Origin: Parasitella parasitica
Lineage: Eukaryota > Mucoromycota > Mucoromycetes > Mucorales > Mucoraceae
NCBI GenBank assembly: GCA_025201805.1
Contig: MU619256.1
Coordinates: 184,333-217,416, forward strand
Reading direction: 5' to 3'
DNA length: 33,084 nucleotides
Shown: positions 1 to 9,300 of the stretch, in pieces
Numbering within the stretch: the first letter of the stretch is position 1
Layout of the letters: each line of letters begins with the position of its first letter
Notes under the pieces: model-generated
Database searches by the model: none
What the model was told of the DNA's origin: nothing
The model's input: only the letters and a program-made list of their open reading frames with translations
Position numbers and translations under genes: made by a program

Positions 1-1053
1 GAATTATTTCATTTTTCCTGTCTGATTTTAAAATTAAATTTTGTCTCTAATTTTTTTTTGTAAGTGTCCCAATAATTTCAGGATTTAGTGTATATCCGAT
101 ATTCTATATAAACGACTGAATATGTTGTTACACATAATGCTTGACTTATTACTAGCTCAGTTTTCTAAATAATATAAATACTCTTTAAACAATTATCTTA
201 TTTTGCGTCTGATTACTTTTTACTTCCTTTTTTTTATTTTTTTGTATCCTTATCTATTTCATAGCCACAGATATTATACTCAGGCATGCGTTTGAGATGT
301 TTCTGTTTGTTAACACAACTTATTGAAGTGTATTAGCTGTGTCGAACCTCACTGTTTTATTGACCTTTTATCTAGGTATCAAAAATGTTAATTTCTGTAT
401 AGGTGAATGTCGAATAAGAAAGTTGTTATTTGTGTGATGCAAAATTTGATCCCTTTTTCTTGTGTCAAGCAAAACCATACTGAAAAATCTCTGTATTCTT
501 CCTTTTACTATTACTATCTTTTTATAGGGGTGCGAATAATATTCTTTTTACATTTGCATAAAAAGTACTACTCTACATGTCCAAAGTAAAATAAAGAAGG
601 ACTTAGACATAAAGCCACGAACACTATAATAAGGTTGTTGGTCGACTTTGTCTTTCAGATTAGCAAGGATTGTGGAACTTGTGCTCGCAGTCGTGTCATA
701 GACTGATTGTATTTGCTAGACGTGTCTTATCTGAGCTGTTTAGCTCCATGTCAATAGTAACTAGAAGCAATTATATGAAGCCCAACGTCTCTACTGAACA
801 GCCTGATACAAAATTGCGCCTGTCTAGTAGGTACCGCTTCCAGAATCAACGACCTTGCTATTTTGAGATAACCACTCAACTGGCTCTCGTAACATCCAAA
901 TTTCGCCATTCTCTATTTTAGAAAGACAAAATATATTCACTCATCATTGACAAGCAACAAAAAGTACAGAAAGGCATGTGAGGATCAATTTATCAAAAAA
1001 AAAGAAAAAGCAACTTATTTAACAACATGCCATTGAAGCATTGTATATATAAA
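1..1053. other. AT-rich intergenic DNA, no gene recognised
   Basis: This stretch is AT-rich with long T runs and only short open frames (about 407-589 and 670-921 on the plus strand). Those frames have no family motif, and the second opens only with a non-ATG codon. It could hold the 3' end of a gene lying to the left and the 3' flank of the minus-strand gene at 1054. I see no tRNA, repeat or domain that I can support. Confidence 0.5.
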
Positions 1054-2943
1054 CTAAAAATCTAAAGGATGTCTACTTGCTATTTCCTTGCTATAAATAT
1101 TATAATATTGGCCATTGTCAAGCTTGTTCCATCCATACTTGTCAGCTGCACCTTCTTCAACCTGTTCTTGCTCTGGTTGCTCTGCTGACGTACTTGTCTC
1201 ATTGGTGAATATTGGAGTTGGAGGGGGAGGGCCAAAGCATCGGAGTGGCACTGTTGAGACTTGGTCTCGAGGAGGAGTGTACCAGGTACAGCGAAGCCAG
1301 CTAAGTTTATCATTGATAATAGGCATTTTGTGTCGATTAAAAGAGCCTTCTGCAGTGTGTATCTTCTTCCTTTCTTTGATTATTTTGTCTGCAACTGATT
1401 CAAGCTCTCTTTTCATTGTCAGTAGCTGGGCTAAGGCTTCTGGTAGACTGAAGAGACCATCAAAGCTATGTGGTATGTTGAATGTATGTCTATGCTTTGT
1501 AACGTATAAACCATTTACAGCGAGATGCATGGTAGAGAGCACACAGGAGGAGCCAGTTATTTGAATCATATACGACATGACTTCATCATTCGCGTTTTTC
1601 AGATTGTTGACTAATCCATCAATAGTATCTTTACACTCTCGAAGCAGTTTTGCATTGTCATTGATTGCTTTGTTGTCGTCATTCTTCTTGGCGCATTCGC
1701 CAACAGCAACATCAATCTCTTCTTCTTCTACTTCTACTACAAGCCTTATATCAATCTTAAACCCGTGTACTGACTTTGCCTGGGGGTATTGTTCCTTCTT
1801 GCTTTCAGTAGAGTATGCATTCTCAGATTCGCCAGTGACAACATGAACTATGCCTTTAGGTGGGAAGAGCAGCTCAAGTATATAAGACCAAATTAAGCGC
1901 AAATACTCGTTTTCTCGGATAGTCTTCTTTTCATTATGATGCAGTAGATGACTGTAATTGTCCATTATTTTGAGAATATGCTTTATGATCTTATAAGTTG
2001 TTGCTTTGAGTTTGTCTGACTTGCTATACTTCTGTTTCAACTTGTCTACATATTCAACAGCACATTCATAATCACCTGAGAGGCCCAATGTATTCTGCAC
2101 AATCTTGATTGTATTGCAAATATCATCATCAAGTACATGTCGTTTAATTGCAAGTCTTTTTTCAAAATAAGCATTGATATAATCCCATTGCTTTGGAGTG
2201 AAGATTGATCTTTGTGAGCCAAAAGATTTGTCTGTCAGATCGAGGATTGAGGAGAGGCCAGCAGACATGATTTTTCTTTGCCTCGGTGTGAGGTCATCAG
2301 GGTTTGAAGCAAACGTCTCGTGGCACTTTACAGCCTCTCTTTTTATGATTGTTGCCAAAGAAACATCCGAACCAGGCACAGTAATACCGTCATGCTCGAT
2401 TTGCTCAACTTGTGTGTCAATGTCTCTTTTCTTTGAGGGCTTGGAGGAGGATGAGGAGGATGAGGAGGATGAGGAGCTAGCCTGTTTCCTTTTGAGGGTA
2501 GATCTGTTCATTGCCTCTTCTTCAAGGAGAGCTTGTGTCTTCCTGATATACAACCTGTGGTCAAGCGAAATCATCTTTAAACTTGAAGAGTGCTTCTCCC
2601 AGAATGTGGAAATTACCAGGCTCTTCTTTTTTATGAGGCTCATCATTGTAGTTGTCTTATTCTTTACTTCAGGTAGGTGAATTAAAGCTGTTTGGACAAG
2701 CTCTAAATCTTTCATGATCTTTGCTGCCGCTAGCTTCCTATCCATTGCCGGTTCTTCCTCCAGCAGTTTCATGAAATAGTCAATGACGTTCCAGTCGTCG
2801 ATAGCCTGGTTCACCCAATATGCTATATAATTTATGTTAGAGCGTGTACTATTTCTTTTTTTTTCTTCTCTCTGAGCCTTACTAGATAAATTGAGCTCGT
2901 CTTCGATACTCCTCCAAGCAGTCTCTTTAATTATGTTAGCCAT
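1054..2943 (-). CDS. Hypothetical protein, 629 aa, single exon, poly-serine linker
   Basis: This is an uninterrupted frame. I chose the ATG at 2943 (MANIIKETAW) because the longer frame to 2961 opens only with TTG. I do not recognise the family and assign no function. The N-terminal ~150 residues are charged and look helical. A run of 12 serines follows (2443-2478), then a basic stretch KPSKKRD that could be a nuclear signal. A helical middle leads to a hydrophobic segment (YLRLIWSYILELLFPP) and then a strand-like block with FKIDIRLVVEV and DVAVGECAKK. The D...E..K pattern there faintly recalls PD-(D/E)XK nuclease folds, but the spacing is E-x-x-K, so this is only a guess. The tail is rich in P, Q and E. 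The lack of introns contrasts with the multi-exon genes nearby and would fit a lineage-specific or mobile-derived family. The open frame is long and compositionally coherent, so I am confident it is coding. Confidence 0.7.
   Translation of the reverse strand: MANIIKETAWRSIEDELNLSSKAQREEKKRNSTRSNINYIAYWVNQAIDDWNVIDYFMKLLEEEPAMDRKLAAAKIMKDLELVQTALIHLPEVKNKTTTMMSLIKKKSLVISTFWEKHSSSLKMISLDHRLYIRKTQALLEEEAMNRSTLKRKQASSSSSSSSSSSSKPSKKRDIDTQVEQIEHDGITVPGSDVSLATIIKREAVKCHETFASNPDDLTPRQRKIMSAGLSSILDLTDKSFGSQRSIFTPKQWDYINAYFEKRLAIKRHVLDDDICNTIKIVQNTLGLSGDYECAVEYVDKLKQKYSKSDKLKATTYKIIKHILKIMDNYSHLLHHNEKKTIRENEYLRLIWSYILELLFPPKGIVHVVTGESENAYSTESKKEQYPQAKSVHGFKIDIRLVVEVEEEEIDVAVGECAKKNDDNKAINDNAKLLRECKDTIDGLVNNLKNANDEVMSYMIQITGSSCVLSTMHLAVNGLYVTKHRHTFNIPHSFDGLFSLPEALAQLLTMKRELESVADKIIKERKKIHTAEGSFNRHKMPIINDKLSWLRCTWYTPPRDQVSTVPLRCFGPPPPTPIFTNETSTSAEQPEQEQVEEGAADKYGWNKLDNGQYYNIYSKEIASRHPLDF
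2443..2478 (-). repeat. Serine-coding microsatellite (12 Ser codons)
   Basis: This is a trinucleotide-like run of TCC/TCA serine codons within the hypothetical gene at 1054-2943. It reads as a GAGGAT-type repeat on the plus strand. It probably encodes a flexible linker just before a basic cluster, and its length is likely to vary between strains. Confidence 0.85.
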
Positions 2944-3232
2944 AATAGCGTGTATGTACAAACTTGAATGAGGGAGGCAAAGATGAGAAGGATAAAAAAA
3001 ATGGCAAAATTGGGTTTTTAACTGTGAACACTATTTTTTTTATTCTACAGAGCGTTTTTTTGACTTTTTGACTGGAATTCCAGTGAACATCTCATATTGA
3101 CTACAGATTTTAGCCTTAAAAAAGACTAGCTTTAGTGGTCGAGATATGCTTGCTTATAATTACGTCAATTCATAAATAACCTGTTGCTTTCGAGTATTGA
3201 TGGTTGTTTAGTGGTGTCACTGACATCAATAT

Positions 3233-4255
3233 ACAGTATCAAAATCCGGTATGGCATTTAATGATTTGGCGTTTAGAATGACTACAAAAGCTATAAAGAT
3301 CATTGATGAGTACATCATTACAGGCATCACCGATCCTACTACATAAATTTTCTTTAGTCATCAGCCGATCACGCTTCATTTTCCCTTTAACTATTGCCCA
3401 AAATTGTTCAATGGGGTTCAATTCAGGTGAATAAGGAGGTAGATACATGACTTTGTAGCCTTTACTTTCAAGTTTTCGTAACATCGGCTTGGATTTATGA
3501 ATAGAAGCATTATCCATAACGATGTAGCTTCCCTTAAAAGTTTCATCAAGATCCATTACATTAAGAAGCTCGTTCATAAACTTGACAAAATGAGCAGTAG
3601 TCATACCTTTTGGTGCTGGCTTATTATCGGCAGGATCGTCGTCAACTTCTGGATCCTCTGTACTATCTTGGTGCGGTTCTCTTCTTTTCATTATTAGCTT
3701 TTCTCTTTTTTTTTGGCAGCCTGTGTTTCTTTTCTTGGCGGAGGTTTTCTTATGACAACGTGAACAACGCTAGATGAGTGAATAGCACCGATAATGGTAT
3801 GAGATTGCGCTCTAGTTTTTGGTTGTTTTACTATAGCAGAGCTGCCACTTTTTGATCTAGCCCAATTATTTCTCATATTAATATGTAACCTGGCCTCATC
3901 AATGAAAATACAATTTTTTGTAAAATCCATATCAGAATCTTTCCATTCCATAAACCACTCGAATCTCGTCTGTAGGTTTCCCACTGAGTTTCTGACTTCA
4001 GGTTCAAACATCGGTTTTTTTTCACAGTGATGAGCATTGTGTTTCGTAAATGGTTATTAAGTTGCGACTTTGATATAGTAAAGTCTTCAAATCGCTCAGT
4101 CAAACTATTTATTATGTCGTCTGAATATAACTGGGGGTCATTATGTCTGCTTTTTTGGAAGTGCTAATTTGAGACGAAAATTTTAGAAATCAAGCAACCT
4201 AATTGTTATAACTCATCATTTAAATGGTTGTTTTCGATGGACATTTTGATATAAT
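3233..4255. mobile_element. Probable extent of the Tc1/mariner relic
   Basis: The transposase stop (3239-3241) lies inside a TACAGTATCAAAAT sequence at the left end, and TA-CAGT is a usual start for Tc1 inverted repeats. At 4243-4251 the plus strand reads ATTTTGATA, the reverse complement of 3237-3245, followed by TAATA in place of the expected CTGTA. This could be a degraded right inverted repeat and would give an element of about 1.0 kb. The match is short and the DNA is AT-rich, so the ends are tentative. Confidence 0.4.
3239..4160 (-). pseudogene. Broken Tc1/mariner-type transposase (DD34E)
   Basis: Three minus-strand frames make up one transposase in order. About 4160-4012 gives the helix-turn-helix-like lead-in (LYSDDIINSLTERFEDFTIS). 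4011-3694 gives the first catalytic block with FIDEARLHI and the IIGAI strand. 3691-3239 gives VMDNASIHK and PPYSPELNPIEQFW. The second Asp and the Glu are separated by exactly 34 residues, the DD34E spacing of Tc1 elements, so all three catalytic acids survive. The frame changes near 4010 and near 3692, where the middle frame ends in two tandem stops, and an upstream stop near 4166 cuts off most of the DNA-binding region. The gene therefore cannot make an intact transposase as it stands. The C-terminal DDE_3-like part is unmistakable. I infer an old inactive copy of a family common in fungal genomes. Confidence 0.88.
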
Positions 4256-4381
4256 ATTTGTTCAAAAGTAATTAAGGGTTTGTAATATCTGAGATTATGT
4301 AATCGAGGTTTTCTGGAATAATATGATATTGATTTATCGATAAAACATATGGAGTATTTATACTATTAGATATTTGGTTAA

Positions 4382-4409
4382 AATAATATGTTTTGGTTAA
4401 CATATTATT
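4382..4409. repeat. Perfect 11-bp inverted repeat with 6-nt loop
   Basis: AATAATATGTT at 4382-4392 is the exact reverse complement of AACATATTATT at 4399-4409. A third partial copy (AACATATTATTAATT) starts at about 4414. It may be a cruciform-prone site or a remnant of a small mobile element. No coding or terminator role is evident in this fungal context. Confidence 0.6.
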
Positions 4410-6239
4410 ATTAAACATATTATTAATTGGAACGGAGTGTACAGCTTAAAAAATCGCCTTTTTTGGATTTCGAATCTCCTAATTTGGTTGATTCAAGCTA
4501 TTTCGCCCGACTTTCAACATGATTTACTCTGTTGAAAGAGCTCTTATTTCAAATCAAAATACATGACCATTTATTTCACGCTTTGTTGCATACGCACATA
4601 TTTTTTTATAGCTTTCTAAAGCTTCTATATATTTTCAATTAGTTTTTGAAAATGAGATATACTTGATTTAACGCCGACTTCTCAAAAATTCGAAACTTGA
4701 ATGGGAATTACAAAACCAAATAAAGCATTTATACACTCTATTCCTCGCTGAATTGTATTTATTTTGCTGTGTTCTTGTTCGGTTATATATATTTGATGTG
4801 TTAAGAAGGACCTTGATACCAGAAAGATTATGGTAGCTACCCACCGGGCTTGGTTCGCAGTTAGGGAATCGTCTTGGAACACCTCGAGGGTTGCCACCAA
4901 CACAAATTTCAATATAGCTTTTTCAAAATAACGGCCAAATTTGGCTTCCTGGCAATCTTATTTTACCTTTTGCTAAATATGGCACCCTGTTTACCTGGTC
5001 CGTTGGAGACCGTTTTTATTTATTTGTTGGTATTTTGGACAAAAGCAGGTGCAGAAGATATGCCGCCAATTTTAGTTAGCTAGTTCCGCCATTTATTTTT
5101 GAGAAAACGCCAAATTCCATAGGTTTGACTGTATCATCATTTTTCATATGCTTTTCGTTCAATAAACCATACTGAAAATCCAAGTGCTAGTGGTGTGTAG
5201 TACAGTGCTATCCCATAGTCACTCATACAGAGGCATGAAAAGTTCTAGACTTTTGCCTACATGTCTGATTTACTACTTGCTTGCATACAACTCTTATCAA
5301 TTACACCAATTCAGAGGCATACTGTAAAAGCCACCATCTATATTTACTCTTCAAGCTGATTATGAATTAAAAATCGTGTACATAGTCGAGATTTATTGCC
5401 TATATAAAATGGATGCGCCAATCCCTCTTTTCATTGTTTACAAATAAGTATTACTGGTCATGCCATATCTTTCTAGCGGATTCCTTTGTCTTCTAGTGGG
5501 GTCTGACTCGGTAACCTCTATTTAGCGCACCTCCGCTACTATAGTAGTGATGGATCAACCAACCACCATGGGAAAGTTAGTATAGGATGCATGGCCTATC
5601 TGCTTGCAGATCTGCCTTGAATATTATCTCTCAGGTGCGGTATCCAACTTTTCAGAGTTATTAGGCTTGGTGCATGAATAACGATAGTTTTTGAAGAGTA
5701 GTTGAGGCTACTGGTTTTTGCTAATTGTAGGAGCTTTGTTCAAAGCACAGCTCAAATGCTACAAAAAGCTTTGCTAATGTTTACATGCATTCAAAACAGG
5801 AAAAATGTCGTACAACTAAAATTATACTAATCAGAAGAATCATACATTTATTTACTACATGTTGCATGTGTTGTTTGTATATATACTTTTTTTTTTTTTT
5901 TTACTACTTCGGCACCCTCAGATGCTGCAAAATGCATTTCGCAGCAATAAAGCAAGATCCTCCCCCTAAACAAAGGCGCTTAGAGTTCTGTAGTCATCAG
6001 ATCGGTGGCGTAAAATGATACATGGCACTTGGACAAGGTTGTTGTAGGGTCGTCTGTGTAACTTATCGATACTGGTTTTGACGATATATACTATAAGTAG
6101 TTATTCCTGAATGCCTGGGCAGAAATCTATATGCACATGATATAGAAATAATTACTTTTCATACCACAAAAAAGTGACACCTGCTACCATCAAAGTCAAT
6201 CCAGCATGTGATAAAGTATTGTGGTACCCTTTATTTGAT

Positions 6240-6314
6240 GATTTTTCTGGCCCCTCTTTTCTTATTGCCTTTCTTTCTTTCCTTTTTCCACTTTCACCCT
6301 TTGTAGTTGTATAT
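6240..6314 (+). promoter_or_regulatory. Pyrimidine-rich leader before the LTE1-like gene
   Basis: A dense CT tract (TTTCTTTCTTTCCTTTTT and similar) ends a few bases before the chosen ATG at 6315. Such tracts commonly precede start sites in filamentous fungi. It supports the start call, but no specific factor site is claimed. Confidence 0.4.
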
Positions 6315-9300
6315 ATGATTGATCGTCAAAATACCACCTCTCCTCCCTGGTCCCAGACGATGAGCAGGATCCACAGCCAGATAAACGACAACGAAAGCAA
6401 TTTCAGGTACACACTTATTTGTATTATGACACTGATTCAACCTTATTCACTTTTGTTTACTAAACAAACAGTTCCCAATCGGTAAAGCTTATGCCTTTGC
6501 GAGACGAAGATCCCAATGCTCCCCCGCCGCGCAAAAGAAACAACTCACTCATCCCGATCGAGCTCATGAAAAAAAACAGCGGCGAAGGTGGAAGAGAGTG
6601 TGCAGCCTTGGCAACTGTATTCGGTGTGCCCGAGTACATTGATTCCAAGATTTTTTGGGAGAGGCAGCATGAAGGATTGCAACCTAAAAAGCAAACCTCA
6701 CGGCCCTGCACACCAACCGGCGTGGCAACTGAGAGCAATAGCAGATACGGTCATGTGGCAGTGAATAATGTCTCGGTAGTAAGCCGTACTCTGGCATCTT
6801 CTAGCACCCCCAATGAGGAAGATATTATTCTGCAGGGAAGCCAGATTAGATCCAAGTTTTTTATCTCGTCCTATGTTGACGCTATGCTTGATCCTGTTGG
6901 ATCCAACGAACTGTTGCATTCTACTCTTCTGGGATCAACGGCATCGACACCTGATCCCGTCCCCACGCCCACAAAGAGCTTTTCATTGCCGCACATTCCA
7001 ACTGTCAGCAAATTTAATGATTTATTGATAGAAGACGAGTATGGCACCGAATTGATGTTTCCAGCAAACCCGTCTTCCATTTTGATCCATTCAACGCCTA
7101 TCATGCGGGCGTCTTCGATTTCATCCATTCAGAGTGCATTCACATTGGCATCCCAGAATAATAACCAGCAGCACGTAGAGGAAGATCAGGGCTCGCTGAA
7201 GACAAACTCAAAGCTTAGTGTGGTCATTGGCACTCCAGAGATATTCGACCTTATCGTGTCAGACCAAGACGAACGTTTTCTTATATGGGGTCCCGATCCA
7301 ATTGCACTCTCATCTTCAATGGCTACCGCAACAGCCCCCGAAAGGCCCTCTTCGTATGCAAACCTGTACAATAATCAGCATTCAAGGCCAGATTTGAAAG
7401 GATTTTCGTCAAACACAACATCAACAATTGCTCGAAGTAACTCTATTCAAACCTCCAATAAGCGCAATACAAGCAGAAGATCTAGTTTTGTGTCGGTTCG
7501 GTTATCAGCACAGAGTTGGTCCGAGAGTCTAAAACTCGGTAAGCCCACCCCGAAGCCCTCTACTTCAGCCAACACTGATCAACGCACTGCTGGTACAAGT
7601 CATGGCTCGCTTCTGCTCAAAAGAGCGTTCGGGTTAAACAAGAACATCAAGAGTACTGCCGCTATGGAGTCGGAAAAGAAGAACCTTGCGGATATACCAA
7701 AGGTCATTGAAGCTGCAACTATCCACAAACTGGTGGAGAAGTTGACAAACACATTGGGTAAGAAATAGTTGTTTTCTTCTTGGCAGGTGGACTAATGCGA
7801 TATGCATAGATTATAGCTTCATGACAGATTTTTTCTTGACCTATCGAGATTTTTTGGATTCTGCCGATTTATGTCAATTACTAATGTTGAGATTTTATTG
7901 GGCTCTGGAGGATGATGAAGAATCGAGACGTATTGTTAGAATCAGGTATGGAATAGAGTGCAATAGCAATGAGGCAAAAGGCATCTAATAAGCGCGGAAA
8001 CCTAGGACTTTTGTTGTACTAAGACACTGGCTAAACAACTACTTTGTACATGACTTTATTGGCAATCGGTCTCTTCGCATCATCTTGACTGAATTCCTCA
8101 ACGCACTCGCAAAACATCCACTAGTACAAACCTCTCCACGCGATCAGCGCATTGTGAAAATACTGAAGCGTGTTGTACGACGACTAAAGAAACTGTATTA
8201 CAATCGATCGTCAGGAGCATCTCGTGTTAAAGTCATTCCACCGCCTCCACCGACCGCAGAACAAGAGCAAATGGGTGAACTCGTTCGGGCCAAGCTATCG
8301 CAAAATGCTATCCGACGTAAAACAGCTCTTGGTATGGACATGAGCAGTCATCACAATGGTAACATGGCTGTGCAGGATGCCCGATACGCACCGGTAGTGG
8401 TAGTTGGAAGTCTGAATGTAAAAGGGCCTTTCATTGACTCAGGATTGGATTCCTTCAAATCACCATTCATCACACAACAGCAAACACAGGACAATGCAGA
8501 CGTTTCAGTCGTCGACGATGGCCAGACTATTCGCTCTTCGGTGCACCATAGATACGACAAAAGCGTTCATCATCCTGTAGAGATCGAAGAAGAACACGAC
8601 AATGTGGCTGTTGGAGCAAGTTCTGTTGCAAGCGTTGCGTCTGATGACTCGCTAGAAAGCGAGCTTAGTGCAGGTGAAACAGCTCCCCTGGAATCAGACG
8701 ATTCTGAAGATGAAGATAATGCTTTACAATCATCAAGCCAAGAGTACGACAACAAAAGCGACGAGCATGATAAAGACTGGATTAAAGAGCAACAAGAGAC
8801 GCTGGAGTACTTTCAATCGATAAGCAAGATGTCCATTGATCAAACCGACCGAACAAGCATCAGTATTAACACAAATCTATCGCATCAGCAAGAGGCTACA
8901 CATGACGTTATCACTGAATCGCCAACTGCCATCCATGATAATACCCAGCCCATAGCTTCAGATGAATTTGTCAATATCAAAAACGATGCAACTACCAGTC
9001 CGGCAGACATGGATCTCACTCCCAAACCTGTTCATCGTGTTTCATCAGAGCGATGGTGCAAGGAGAATGATGACCACCGCCCTCTTCACAGTGACAATGC
9101 TTTACCAGACGAGTTGCTAAAGGAACTGAGTGGCGACGAATCTCAAAGTAAATCGCCAACCGGACTATCAAGAAAGCTTTCTCGCAGGAGTATCGAAAAA
9201 CGCAAGAGCGTCAGAAGTTTTCAAGAAATGTACTCTCCAAGAAACTCTGCTCCTTCCTCAGCAGCAACATCGCCTTATCTTACTGGTGTACACAGCGATA

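Larger units (their letters stand above)
4256..6314. other. Long AT-rich intergenic region with small palindromes
   Basis: No gene is recognisable over about 2 kb. There is a perfect 11-bp inverted repeat with a 6-nt loop at 4382-4409 (AATAATATGTT / AACATATTATT) and a 12-bp palindrome CTACTATAGTAG near 5534. The right end (about 6240-6310) is a pyrimidine-rich tract directly before the LTE1-like start codon, typical of a fungal promoter or 5' UTR. Open frames here (for example 4682-4912 minus, 4874-5083 plus) show no family features. Confidence 0.5.

Noticed and set aside
670-921. 83-aa plus-strand frame near the left edge
   Set aside because: It opens with TTG, has no domain and no splice-supported extension.
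1115-2680. Several plus-strand open frames of 89-160 aa
   Set aside because: They are shadows of the 629-aa minus-strand gene, with serine/leucine-rich composition typical of antisense reading.
4840-4880. GGTTCG sequence suggesting a tRNA B box
   Set aside because: No matching A box, acceptor stem or anticodon arm could be folded around it. No other tRNA or 5S rRNA was found by eye.
4682-5083. Overlapping opposite-strand short frames (76 and 69 aa)
   Set aside because: Mutually overlapping, no recognisable motif, in AT-rich DNA. Hydrophobic content alone is not evidence.
7816-7945. LTE1-like region read as two separate genes split at the internal stop near 7768
   Set aside because: Two short GT-AG introns (7758-7809 and 7946-8005) restore a continuous RasGEF_N domain, so it is one gene.
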